The notes under the pieces are model-generated. The model was not told where the DNA came from, did not search any database, and saw only the letters and a list, made by a program, of their open reading frames with translations. Both the position numbers and the translations under genes were made by a program. Source: Pedobacter mucosus (GTDB lineage Bacteria > Bacteroidota > Bacteroidia > Sphingobacteriales > Sphingobacteriaceae). From it: a DNA stretch of 64,000 bases. Location of the stretch: contig NZ_CP087585.1 in the NCBI RefSeq assembly GCF_022200785.1, forward strand, positions 2,480,001-2,544,000. The letters run 5' to 3'. Below are positions 45,599 through 53,626 of the stretch, piece by piece (within the stretch, counting starts at the first letter, position 1; the number at the start of each line of letters is the position of its first letter).

Positions 45599-45617
45599 TT
45601 ATCTAATAATTAGATAA
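45599..45617. promoter_or_regulatory. 19-bp perfect palindrome touching the start codon (candidate operator)
   Basis: TTATCTAAT at 45599-45607 and ATTAGATAA at 45609-45617 form a perfect inverted repeat around one central base. The ATG of the AraC-type regulator starts at the next base. It would overlap the transcription start predicted from the -7 element, an ideal place for autorepression. Confidence 0.6.
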
Positions 45618-46580
45618 ATGATTAAAATAGGAATTCTTTTAACGAAGCAGTATAAATTATTAAGCTTGGCTGCAATACTTGATGTTTTTGAAACCGCCAA
45701 TAAACTACATACTAATTTTGGAAAAAATCAACCTTACAGTATAGATTTATTAGCATTTGATAAAAACGAGGATAACACGTTTAGACAATACAGCATTAAA
45801 TTGATTCATAGCGAACTTGACTATGATTTAGTAATCATTCCAGCTTTTACTACGGAAAATCTGCAAGAAGCGATTTCATTTAATCGGCAATTTATTCCGT
45901 GGATTCAAAATCAATATAGTAAAGGTGCTGAAATTGCGACGGTTTGCACAGGCGCTTTTTTACTTGGAGCTTCTGGACTACTCAATGGCAAGGTTGCTAC
46001 AACACATATTGATGCAAGTGATGCTTTTGCTAATGCTTTTCCTGCTGTGAAACTTATGGCAAATAAAACAGTTACACAAGATGGAAGGCTATTTACAAGT
46101 GGAGGTGCTACATCATCTTTTCATCTATTATTGCACTTACTTAAAATCCATTGTGGAAAGGATATTGCAATAAAAGCAGCTAAAATTTTTGCTATTGATA
46201 TGGATCGAAATAATCAATTGTATTTTGGTTCCTTTTTGCCTTTGAGGATACACAATGATGACTTAGTAGCATCAGCGCAGGAAAAAATCGAGACCAACTA
46301 TCAGGATATTTCTACAATAGAAGAAATGATAAAAGACATTCCATCAAGCAGAAGGAACATTGTAAGGCGATTTAAACTCGTTATTGGAATTACACCAATT
46401 GCATATTTGCAGCGCACAAGAATTGAGGCCGCAAAAAAGTTACTAGAGCAAACTGCCGAACAGATGTCTGAAGTAATTTTTAAATCCGGTTACAACGATC
46501 CTAAAGCTTTTAGAAAAGTATTCAGAAAATCAGTCGGAATGACACCAACTGAATATCGTGACAAATTTAGAACTAGATAA
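45618..46580 (+). CDS. GlxA-family transcriptional regulator (DJ-1/PfpI plus AraC HTH)
   Basis: A 320-residue regulator. Residues about 1-190 form a DJ-1/PfpI domain with the nucleophile-elbow VCTGAFLLGASGLLNGK and TTHIDASDAF. The C-terminal 95 residues are an AraC-type double helix-turn-helix: SSRRNIVRRFKLVIGITPIA, then SEVIFKSGYNDPKAFRKVFR and SVGMTPTEYRDKF. Members control stress or nitrogen compound genes. The divergent DinB-like run is a probable target, and the palindrome at its own start suggests autoregulation. Confidence 0.92.
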   Translation: MIKIGILLTKQYKLLSLAAILDVFETANKLHTNFGKNQPYSIDLLAFDKNEDNTFRQYSIKLIHSELDYDLVIIPAFTTENLQEAISFNRQFIPWIQNQYSKGAEIATVCTGAFLLGASGLLNGKVATTHIDASDAFANAFPAVKLMANKTVTQDGRLFTSGGATSSFHLLLHLLKIHCGKDIAIKAAKIFAIDMDRNNQLYFGSFLPLRIHNDDLVASAQEKIETNYQDISTIEEMIKDIPSSRRNIVRRFKLVIGITPIAYLQRTRIEAAKKLLEQTAEQMSEVIFKSGYNDPKAFRKVFRKSVGMTPTEYRDKFRTR

Positions 46581-46625
46581 TAATTGTTTTTTAACTGAAG
46601 CTTAATAATTAAAATCCATTAACTG

Positions 46626-47774
46626 CTAATTTAAAATTTTATCTAGTACCTTATGTTTGCTTAAGGTGGTGCTTTTTGATTCACCAATAAAAATATTTAT
46701 TGCATCTGTTATAAATCTAATTTGCTCATTAGATAAACTAGGATAACTTGGCAAATTAATACCTCTTAAACCCAAATCTTCTGCAACGGCATGTTTTGCA
46801 AAACCATTCGCATACATTGGCATGGTATGTACAGGATAAAATAGCGGTCTAGTTTCTATTCCTTGAGATGCTAAATAAGCACATAATAAATCTCTTTGAT
46901 ACGGTTTAGGCACTAAAATCGAACACATCCAATAACTACTATTCACATCAGCATGTTCAGCATGAAAGGATATTTCACTGTTTTTAAAAGCCTCTTTATA
47001 AAGTGCTGCAATTTCAATTTTCCTAGAAAGAAAAGAATCAATTTGCTCAAGCTGAGCTAAGCCTATTGCTGCGCAAATGTTAGTCATACGATAATTATAA
47101 CCAATAATGTCATGCCAATACTGGCGATCTTTATCTAATCCCTGTCCCTTAAAGTGTGTTGCACGCTCATACAAATAATAGTTATTGGTTACCACCATTC
47201 CACCTTCACCTGTGGTAATGGTTTTATTGCCGAAAAAGCTAAAAGTAGAAATATCTCCAAAAGTGCCCACATGCTGATTCTTATATAAAGAACCAATAGC
47301 CTCTGCACAATCTTCAATTAAAAAAAGATCGTATTCTTTGCATATTTCTTTAAGTGTTTGCATATCACATGGGTGTCCATACAAATGAACAGCCATAATT
47401 GCTCGTGTATTGGGCGTGATTTTAGCCCGAACATCAGCCGGATTCATTTGCCAGGTATCTGCTAAAGAATCTACAAAAACAGGTTTAGCTCCCGTGTAAG
47501 CAATAGCATTTGCAGATGCTATATAGGTTAAAGTAGGCACGATTACTTCATCTCCCGAACCTATTCCAAGCGCAAGCAACGCTAAATGTATGGCAACAGT
47601 TCCATTACATACTGTAGTAGCATGTTCAACATTTATATAGTTTGCAAAAGCATTTTCAAATTCGGCTATAAATTTTCCTTTTGACGATATCCATGTTGAA
47701 TCTAAACATTCATTTACATATTTTCTTTCGTTGCCTAATAAAGTAGGTTGATAAACAGGAATTCTATTTTCCAT
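46626..47774 (-). CDS. DegT/DnrJ/EryC1/StrS-family sugar aminotransferase
   Basis: A 382-residue PLP enzyme that aminates nucleotide-linked keto sugars. The cofactor-binding Asp is in LFLIEDCAEAIGS and the Schiff-base Lys in FSFFGNKTITTGEGGMVVT; GNERKYVNECLDSTWISSKG and CNGTVAIHLALLALGIG are typical of the perosamine synthase / GDP-4-keto-6-deoxymannose aminotransferase group. The amino sugar would go into surface polysaccharide, but no other sugar or polysaccharide gene is nearby. It is a solitary gene. Confidence 0.88.
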   Translation of the reverse strand: MENRIPVYQPTLLGNERKYVNECLDSTWISSKGKFIAEFENAFANYINVEHATTVCNGTVAIHLALLALGIGSGDEVIVPTLTYIASANAIAYTGAKPVFVDSLADTWQMNPADVRAKITPNTRAIMAVHLYGHPCDMQTLKEICKEYDLFLIEDCAEAIGSLYKNQHVGTFGDISTFSFFGNKTITTGEGGMVVTNNYYLYERATHFKGQGLDKDRQYWHDIIGYNYRMTNICAAIGLAQLEQIDSFLSRKIEIAALYKEAFKNSEISFHAEHADVNSSYWMCSILVPKPYQRDLLCAYLASQGIETRPLFYPVHTMPMYANGFAKHAVAEDLGLRGINLPSYPSLSNEQIRFITDAINIFIGESKSTTLSKHKVLDKILN

Positions 47775-48417
47775 ATCCTTAAAATCTGATTGTTAATTTA
47801 TTTTTCTTGCAAAACTTTAATAAATAAATCGTGTTATCTATTCGTAAATCGTGCTTATAGAAGCTAAATATAATTTTAAAACGTGGATGTCATTATAGAC
47901 TGTAAATGATGTTTATTAGCTTCACACTTTTGATTCATCACCTAAACGGATGTATTTTTCTACTGAATTTTAAGTATCGATTCCCAAGAAAAAAAAGCTT
48001 AAAAAATTAAATGTTTGTTTAAACAACATTAAATAACCATTAGATTTTTGCGTATAAATTCGTTTGAAAATATTTAGGTAATATTTATCTTTTAAGCTGG
48101 TTGCAGATATTCAATAATTGATCTAATATTGAGCAGTAAAAATGAATAATTGTGAAGTATTAATTATACATATCTCAGTGTTAATACTCAGTTTGAAACT
48201 TTAAGATTGAAGAAATTTTTTAGTTGGGATCAAAAAATCATCTGCGAAAGCAGCATAATCCAAGAATGGATTTTGAGAGATATTTAATTTATTAAGGAAT
48301 AATTAGTAACGGTTTTGATACCTTTTTAAGGCAAATTAAAAAGTAAAAAAAAGTTTTTTTATATAAAATTGTTTCTATCTTAACGTTTAGATAATACTAA
48401 CCCTATAAACCTTTTTT
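47775..48417. other. 643-bp intergenic region, no gene recognised
   Basis: Strongly A+T-rich. Between about 48205 and 48280 one plus-strand frame reads LKKFFSWDQKIICESSIIQE, but it has no proper start or recognisable family. No tRNA or strong hairpin is visible. Confidence 0.4.
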
Positions 48418-48528
48418 ATGAGCACTTTCCTATTAGTTACCGCAGCATTTTATATTGTTTCCTTTGGATTAATGATATACTGTTATTTCTCGGCTGAACA
48501 GATTCCCAGCGATGATGAAAAATTTTAG
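48418..48528 (+). CDS. Predicted 36-residue membrane peptide
   Basis: An ATG at 48418 opens a frame of 36 codons. The product starts with a hydrophobic segment (LLVTAAFYIVSFGLMIYCYF, residues 5-24) and ends with a short acidic tail (QIPSDDEKF). A clean membrane helix plus charged tail in an otherwise non-coding region is suggestive, but there is no ribosome-binding site or homologue in the window. Confidence 0.4.
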   Translation: MSTFLLVTAAFYIVSFGLMIYCYFSAEQIPSDDEKF

Positions 48529-48614
48529 TGAACTGCATCTAATTAACCTCTCATCTATAAAAATTAATTTCACAGCATAACAAATCATGATATCATCAAA
48601 AGGTTTTAATGATA

Positions 48615-48824
48615 TTACGAGCTAATCCATTTTATAAACACCGAAGCTGTTCCTGTATACCATAGAACAGCAGCAATTAGAAAAATTACGATTAATATCC
48701 AAAGTATGGGCCAGCCTTCAAATTTAGGTTTTGAATTACCTGCGTATGGATTATTTATGAAATTATGGTTATTGTCTATCTTATCGCCTATTTGACTTGG
48801 CTTTTGATTAGATGCGTTACTCAT
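48615..48824 (-). CDS. Small single-span membrane protein
   Basis: A 69-residue protein with an Asn-rich, soluble N-terminus (residues 1-38) and one membrane helix (WPILWILIVIFLIAAVLWYT, about 38-57). It has no signal peptidase site, so it is probably anchored with the N-terminus inside. I do not recognise the family. It is convergent with the 36-residue frame at 48418. Confidence 0.6.
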   Translation of the reverse strand: MSNASNQKPSQIGDKIDNNHNFINNPYAGNSKPKFEGWPILWILIVIFLIAAVLWYTGTASVFIKWISS

Positions 48825-49056
48825 AAGAATATTAAGTTAGAACCACAAACTTAATCTTTAATTAATCAATAATGCAAGTTATTTATCATTTACATACTAC
48901 TAATAAAATATAATAGTTTAGGATTTAATTAGATTAGAAGGTAATCTATACTAAGAAGACCTATTTGAATTTTGGTTAAAAATTCAAGATTGTAATAATA
49001 TCCTTAAAAACGTGTAATAACTCAAAAGACTATTACCTACGATATTATAAAATTAA

Positions 49057-49083
49057 ACCCCTTGTAAAATATTTACAAAGGGT
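49057..49083 (-). terminator. Hairpin after tRNA-Leu (GAG)
   Basis: On the minus strand ACCC-TTTGTAAAT-type sequence at 49083-49072 pairs with 49068-49057 with one mismatch and a 3-nt loop. It starts 6 bp after the tRNA end. Confidence 0.55.
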
Positions 49084-49089
49084 CTGATG

Positions 49090-49173
49090 TATCTGGAAGC
49101 AGATTCGAACTGCCACACCTTTACAGGCGCCAGCCCCTCAAGCTGGTGCGTCTACCAATTTCGCCACCCAGAT
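49090..49173 (-). tRNA. tRNA-Leu (GAG)
   Basis: The minus strand folds with acceptor ATCTGGG/TCCAGAT, D arm TGGCGAAATTGGTAGACGC, anticodon arm CCAGC-TTGAGGG-GCTGG with anticodon GAG, a long class II variable arm (GCCTGTAAAGGTG region), T arm GGCAG-TTCGAAT-CTGCT, and discriminator A. Length 84 nt; CCA is not encoded. Confidence 0.93.
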
Positions 49174-49222
49174 AAGTTGCAAATATAATTTAATTTTAGA
49201 TTCTGTAATCACGCAATTAGCT

Positions 49223-49990
49223 TTAATATACATTTAACTTTAAACCATCAAAAGCCAATCTAATGTTGGCAGGTAATTTTTCTTCAACACTATTATGCAA
49301 ACCGAGATTATGACTTATATGCGTTAAATAAGTCATCTCTGCTCCTACTTTTTGTGCAAATGCAATGGCTTCATTTAAAGTAAAATGAGAAATATGAGAT
49401 TCATTCTGCAAAGCATTAATTACCAAAATTTTAGTTCCTTTAATCAAATTAAATGAATCTTCAGAAATCGTTTTTGCATCGGTAATATATGTAAAGTCGC
49501 CAATTCTATAACCGGTTATGGGCAGTAAATGATGCATAACTTCGATAGGAGTTATCGTATTAACACCGATTTTAAATTCCTTACCATTTTCAACTGTATG
49601 TAGGTTAATCTGAGGTAAACCATGATATTTTTTTTCGGCAAAAATATAATAAAACTCTCTTTTTAATGCCGTCTGCACCCTCTCTGTAGCATATACATCA
49701 ATTACCTTATGCAATAAATAATTAAAAGGACGAATATCATCCAACCCAGCAATATGATCTTTATGTTCATGAGTAAACAATACCGCATCTAAATCATTAA
49801 CCTTTTCTCGCAAAAGTTGGTAACGAAAGTCAGGACCACTGTCTACCACAATAGTCTTATCTTCCGTCTCTATTAAAATTGAGGTACGTAAACGGTTGTC
49901 TCTCTTATCTGTAGATCTGCAAACCTCACAAATACATGCAATTACAGGAACTCCTTGAGATGTTCCCGTGCCTAAAAAAGTAATTTTCAT
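49223..49990 (-). CDS. MBL-fold metal-dependent hydrolase (PhnP-like)
   Basis: A 255-residue metallo-beta-lactamase-fold protein. The metal motif is FTHEHKDHIAGLDDIR; VVDSGPDFRYQ and the later DFTYITDAKTI and LTHISHNLGLH supply the remaining ligands. N-terminal FLGTGTSQGVPVIACIC with a Cys cluster (CICEVC) resembles the PhnP phosphodiesterase subgroup with its extra zinc site. It may cut cyclic phosphodiesters; the substrate is inferred. It is followed 46 bp upstream by a small gene on the same strand. Confidence 0.88.
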   Translation of the reverse strand: MKITFLGTGTSQGVPVIACICEVCRSTDKRDNRLRTSILIETEDKTIVVDSGPDFRYQLLREKVNDLDAVLFTHEHKDHIAGLDDIRPFNYLLHKVIDVYATERVQTALKREFYYIFAEKKYHGLPQINLHTVENGKEFKIGVNTITPIEVMHHLLPITGYRIGDFTYITDAKTISEDSFNLIKGTKILVINALQNESHISHFTLNEAIAFAQKVGAEMTYLTHISHNLGLHNSVEEKLPANIRLAFDGLKLNVY

Positions 49991-50036
49991 GTTTTTAATT
50001 TCTCCTTGCGAGTACCACAGTTTGGCTCTATTTTCA

Positions 50037-50309
50037 TCAAAATAATTCAGTTTGTTTTAATGATAAATAAAATTGCTTTTGTTTATCTTCTAACAGATTT
50101 TCATCTGCATTGGTTTGTTTAACAAGTGAAACTAAAGCTGCGATTTTACCTTCTAAATTAGAAAACTTGTTTACTACCACAACTTTGTTATGATCTATTA
50201 GGCAAGCTCCACTTTTAAAGTTACCTTTTTCATACCTAACTTTAAAGCCCATGAATAAAAGCAATTGCTCCAACTTTTCTAAGGTATGATTTGTTATTGG
50301 CAATGACAT
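50037..50309 (-). CDS. Conserved small protein, function unknown
   Basis: A 90-residue protein with an N-terminal amphipathic helix (LEKLEQLLLFMGFKVRYEKG) followed by strands (SGACLIDHNKVVVVNKF) and a helical C-terminus. The pattern is that of a small Bacteroidota family with no role I can name. It precedes the MBL hydrolase gene by 46 bp on the same strand and probably shares its transcript. Confidence 0.7.
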   Translation of the reverse strand: MSLPITNHTLEKLEQLLLFMGFKVRYEKGNFKSGACLIDHNKVVVVNKFSNLEGKIAALVSLVKQTNADENLLEDKQKQFYLSLKQTELF

Positions 50310-50313
50310 TCAA

Positions 50314-50321
50314 CAAAATTA
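50314..50321 (-). promoter_or_regulatory. TAnnTTTG -7 element on the minus strand
   Basis: TAATTTTG, read on the minus strand, ends 4 bp before the start codon at 50309, predicting a leaderless or nearly leaderless mRNA for the 90-residue gene. Confidence 0.5.
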
Positions 50322-50401
50322 TAAATATATCGCTAAAGATATTACGAAAACATCGATTGTTTGTACGAATGGTTTAACGCAAATTCCTACTGAAATACAG
50401 A

Positions 50402-51265
50402 TTAAAATAACAAATGTTTAACGGTTAAGCCATTATTAATCAATTGCTTAAGAGAGTCAATACCAATTCTTAAATGTGTTTCAACGTATTTTTCAGTAAC
50501 AGCGCTATCGCTCTCTGCTGTTTTAACTCCTTCTGGAATCATTGGTTGATCTGAAACTAAGAGTAAAGCACCAGCTGGGATTTTATTTGCAAATGCGGTA
50601 GTAAAAATTGTTGCAGTTTCCATATCTACAGCCATTGCACGCAAAGTTTTTAAGTATTTTTTAAATTCTTTATCATGCTCCCAAACCCGACGATTTGTGG
50701 TGTAACAAGTACCTGTCCAATAATCTCTACCATGATCGCGAATTGTTGTTGAAATTGCTTTCTGCAAAGCGAATGCGGGTAATGCAGGAACCTCAGCAGG
50801 AAGATAATCATTTGATGTTCCTTCTCCTCGAATCGCAGCAATAGGTAAAATTAAATCACCTAGCTGATTCTTCTTTTTTAAACCTCCACATTTGCCTAAA
50901 AATAAAACAGCTTTAGGTTTAATGGCCGTTAATAAATCCATCATGGTTGCCGCCAATGGACTTCCCATACCAAAATTTATTAGCGTAATACCATTTGCAG
51001 TAACACTTTGCATTGGTTTATCTAAACCCATTATAGGTGCATTATCATTCCATTCGGAAAACATGGATAAATATTTACTAAAGTTTGTTAAGAGAATATA
51101 ATCTCCAAACTGATCTAAAGCTCTACCAGTATATCTTGGCAACCAGTTTTTAACAATTTCATCTTTTGATTTTAATCCTGATTTAACAGGGCTTTCAATC
51201 TCTTTTATTTTTTTTGATTTAGCTACAATTTTTTCATCTTTTTTTACGTCTTTTTCTTCGTTCAT
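50402..51265 (-). CDS. amn: AMP nucleosidase
   Basis: A 287-residue protein that hydrolyses AMP to adenine and ribose 5-phosphate, in the short form typical of Bacteroidota. The phosphorylase-fold blocks are INFGMGSPLAATMMDLL, AVLFLGKCGGLKKKNQLGDL, GEGTSNDYLP and AVDMETATIF with VSDQPM, the last holding the catalytic Asp region. The N-terminal 30 residues are Lys-rich and probably disordered. It contributes to adenine nucleotide balance together with the purine genes at 19-30 kb. Confidence 0.9.
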   Translation of the reverse strand: MNEEKDVKKDEKIVAKSKKIKEIESPVKSGLKSKDEIVKNWLPRYTGRALDQFGDYILLTNFSKYLSMFSEWNDNAPIMGLDKPMQSVTANGITLINFGMGSPLAATMMDLLTAIKPKAVLFLGKCGGLKKKNQLGDLILPIAAIRGEGTSNDYLPAEVPALPAFALQKAISTTIRDHGRDYWTGTCYTTNRRVWEHDKEFKKYLKTLRAMAVDMETATIFTTAFANKIPAGALLLVSDQPMIPEGVKTAESDSAVTEKYVETHLRIGIDSLKQLINNGLTVKHLLF

Positions 51266-51355
51266 ATTTTTTCAATTTGAGCCAGGCGAATGCCTGCACT
51301 TGTAAATATTATATTAAAAAAAATCCCTCCCGATATTCGGGAAGGATTTGATTTT

Positions 51356-52594
51356 TTAAGCGACCTGCAATTTTTTAAAATCGGCCTTTTCAAATTTTTC
51401 CAGTGCATAATCGAGATTGATATGCAACTCTTTTATGTCTGTTTGGGTTGGTGTATCAAACATCGCATCAAGCATTATCGCTTCGCAAATAGATCTTAAA
51501 CCACGTGCCCCCAATTTATATTCCATTGCCTTATCAACAATAAAATCTAATACATCATCTTCAAAAACCAAACTCACATCTTCGTAAGCAAATAACTTAA
51601 CGTATTGCTTTATCAATGAATTTTTTGGTGCAATTAATATATTCCTTAGTGATTCCTTATCTAACGGATTTAGGTGAGAAAGCACTGGAATACGACCAAT
51701 TAATTCTGGAATTAATCCAAAAGATTTTAAATCCTGTGGTGTAATATACTTATAAAGATTTTTAAGATCTAAAACGGCCTCATCTTTCTTTACCTTATAT
51801 CCAACCGCCTGCGTCCGTAAGCGATTTGCAATTTTTCTTTCAATACCATCAAAAGCTCCACCGCAAATAAATAAAATGTTGTTAGTATTTACAGGAATCA
51901 TTTTTTGATCTGGATGCTTACGACCGCCTTGAGGTGGAACATTAACAACCGTACCTTCTAAAATCTTAAGCAAAGCTTGTTGAACACCTTCGCCAGAAAC
52001 ATCACGCGTAATTGAAGGATTATCACTTTTACGTGCGACTTTATCTACCTCGTCTATATAAACAATACCGCGTTCTGCAGATGCAACATCATAATCAGCT
52101 GCCTGTAATAGACGTGTTAAAATACTTTCTACATCTTCACCAACATAGCCAGCTTCAGTTAAAACAGTTGCATCACAGATACAGAAAGGCACATGCAAAA
52201 TTTTTGCTATCGTTTTAGCTAAAAGCGTTTTACCTGTTCCCGTTTCTCCAACGAGCATGATATTCGATTTCTCAATCTCAATTTCATCTTTATCAACTTT
52301 CTGATTTAGACGTTTATAGTGATTGTAAACTGCTACAGAAAGAACTTTTTTAGCGTCATCCTGTCCAATAACGTATTGATCTAGGTGCGTTTTAATTTCT
52401 AAAGGTTTAAGCAAAGAAATTGCAGACTGTATATTTTTCGTGTTTTTCGTACCTAATTCTTGAGCAAGTAACTGATTCGCTTGGGTTACACATTTATCAC
52501 AAATAAATGCATCCATGCCTTCAATTAACATTAAAGTTTCATGCTTGCCAGAATGGCAGAAAGAGCAACGAGATTCTTTATTTTGTTTCGCCAT
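51356..52594 (-). CDS. clpX: ATP-dependent Clp protease ATPase subunit ClpX
   Basis: A 412-residue AAA+ unfoldase. The N-terminal zinc-binding domain has CSFC (residues about 8-11) and ICDKC. Walker A is GETGTGKTLLAK, the pore loop GYVGEDVE, Walker B IVYIDEVDK and sensor 2 is in GARGLRSICE. The frame is open to 52657, but MAKQNKES at 52594 is the conserved start. That ATG overlaps the end of clpP by 17 bp, giving translational coupling. It feeds unfolded proteins into ClpP. Confidence 0.95.
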   Translation of the reverse strand: MAKQNKESRCSFCHSGKHETLMLIEGMDAFICDKCVTQANQLLAQELGTKNTKNIQSAISLLKPLEIKTHLDQYVIGQDDAKKVLSVAVYNHYKRLNQKVDKDEIEIEKSNIMLVGETGTGKTLLAKTIAKILHVPFCICDATVLTEAGYVGEDVESILTRLLQAADYDVASAERGIVYIDEVDKVARKSDNPSITRDVSGEGVQQALLKILEGTVVNVPPQGGRKHPDQKMIPVNTNNILFICGGAFDGIERKIANRLRTQAVGYKVKKDEAVLDLKNLYKYITPQDLKSFGLIPELIGRIPVLSHLNPLDKESLRNILIAPKNSLIKQYVKLFAYEDVSLVFEDDVLDFIVDKAMEYKLGARGLRSICEAIMLDAMFDTPTQTDIKELHINLDYALEKFEKADFKKLQVA

Positions 52595-53285
52595 CTTTTT
52601 TTGAGTTTCTCGATAAAACTTCATCAACCATACCAAATCCTTTTGCTTCATCAGCAACCATCCAGTAATCGCGATCTGAAGCTTTCTCTACCCATTCATA
52701 ACTTTGGCCAGAGTGCTCCGCAATAATATCGTAAAGTTCTTTTTTTAGTTTTAACATTTCTCTTAAGTTGATCTCCATATCCGAAGCCACACCTTGCGAC
52801 CCTCCAGATGGTTGGTGAATCATAACTCTTGAGTGAGGTAAAGCAGCACGTTTACCTTTTGCACCTGCAACCAATAAAACTGCGCCCATTGATGCGGCCA
52901 TACCTGTACAAATCGTAGCTACATCTGGCTGAATATATTGCATGGTATCATAAATACCTAAACCTGCATATACGGAACCACCTGGTGAGTTAATATAAAT
53001 TTGAATATCTCTATCCGCATCTGTTGATTGTAAAAACAACAGTTGTGCTTGTATAATATTAGCGTTTTGATCATAAATCGCATCTCCTAAAAAGATAATA
53101 CGATCCATCATCAACCTTGAAAAAACATCCATTTGCGCTACATTTAGCTGGCGTTCTTCAATAATATAAGGAGTCATGCTCTGCGGATTAACATTAGCTT
53201 GAGCAATAAATTTATCTACATGTAATCCGCCAATCCCATGATGTTTAACGGCAAATTTTCTGAATTCTTGTGAGTCTATGGTCAT
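52578..53285 (-). CDS. clpP: ATP-dependent Clp protease proteolytic subunit
   Basis: A 235-residue serine protease forming the tetradecameric ClpP chamber. Catalytic Ser is in TGMAASMGAVLL, His in SRVMIHQPSGG and Asp in KASDRDYWM. The INSPGGSV oxyanion loop is intact. An N-terminal extension of about 35 residues (MTIDSQEFRKFAVKHHGIGG) precedes the usual processing region, as in other Bacteroidota. It is cotranscribed with clpX, whose start overlaps its stop. Confidence 0.95.
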   Translation of the reverse strand: MTIDSQEFRKFAVKHHGIGGLHVDKFIAQANVNPQSMTPYIIEERQLNVAQMDVFSRLMMDRIIFLGDAIYDQNANIIQAQLLFLQSTDADRDIQIYINSPGGSVYAGLGIYDTMQYIQPDVATICTGMAASMGAVLLVAGAKGKRAALPHSRVMIHQPSGGSQGVASDMEINLREMLKLKKELYDIIAEHSGQSYEWVEKASDRDYWMVADEAKGFGMVDEVLSRNSKKDGETK

Positions 53286-53626
53286 TTGTCTTGCGATTTT
53301 AGGTTAGGTTTAAATCCTTAATAGTGAAATGCCTAACCGGATTGTAATTTTATAAATATTTCTTGAATATGGTTAATTTCCGTGCCAATTTAACAAAACG
53401 TAACTATTGTGAAGTTATTCTGTATTAGAAATGACAATAAATAAAACCATGAACAAATAAACAGCAATTAAAGTGACCCTGAAAAGATTTGCAATGATCA
53501 ATAAGTGAGCAAATTATAAAGAAAATAATTAAAATCCAATAAAAAATGAATGGATATTAGCAGAGCAGCCTTTTGAGCTGCTCTGATTTATTTTTAATTA
53601 ATTAGCTGACAATTGGTCAGCCGACG
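53286..53626. other. Intergenic region between clpP and tig
   Basis: It presumably holds the clpP promoter and the end of the tig transcript. CAGAGCAGC (53561-53569) pairs with GCTGCTCTG (53577-53585) around a 7-nt loop, a likely tig terminator on the minus strand with only a weak T tract. Nothing else is recognised. Confidence 0.55.

Noticed and set aside
48205..48280. Short frame LKKFFSWDQKIICESSIIQE as a gene
   Set aside because: No usable start codon, no homology recognised, and short length in A+T-rich DNA.
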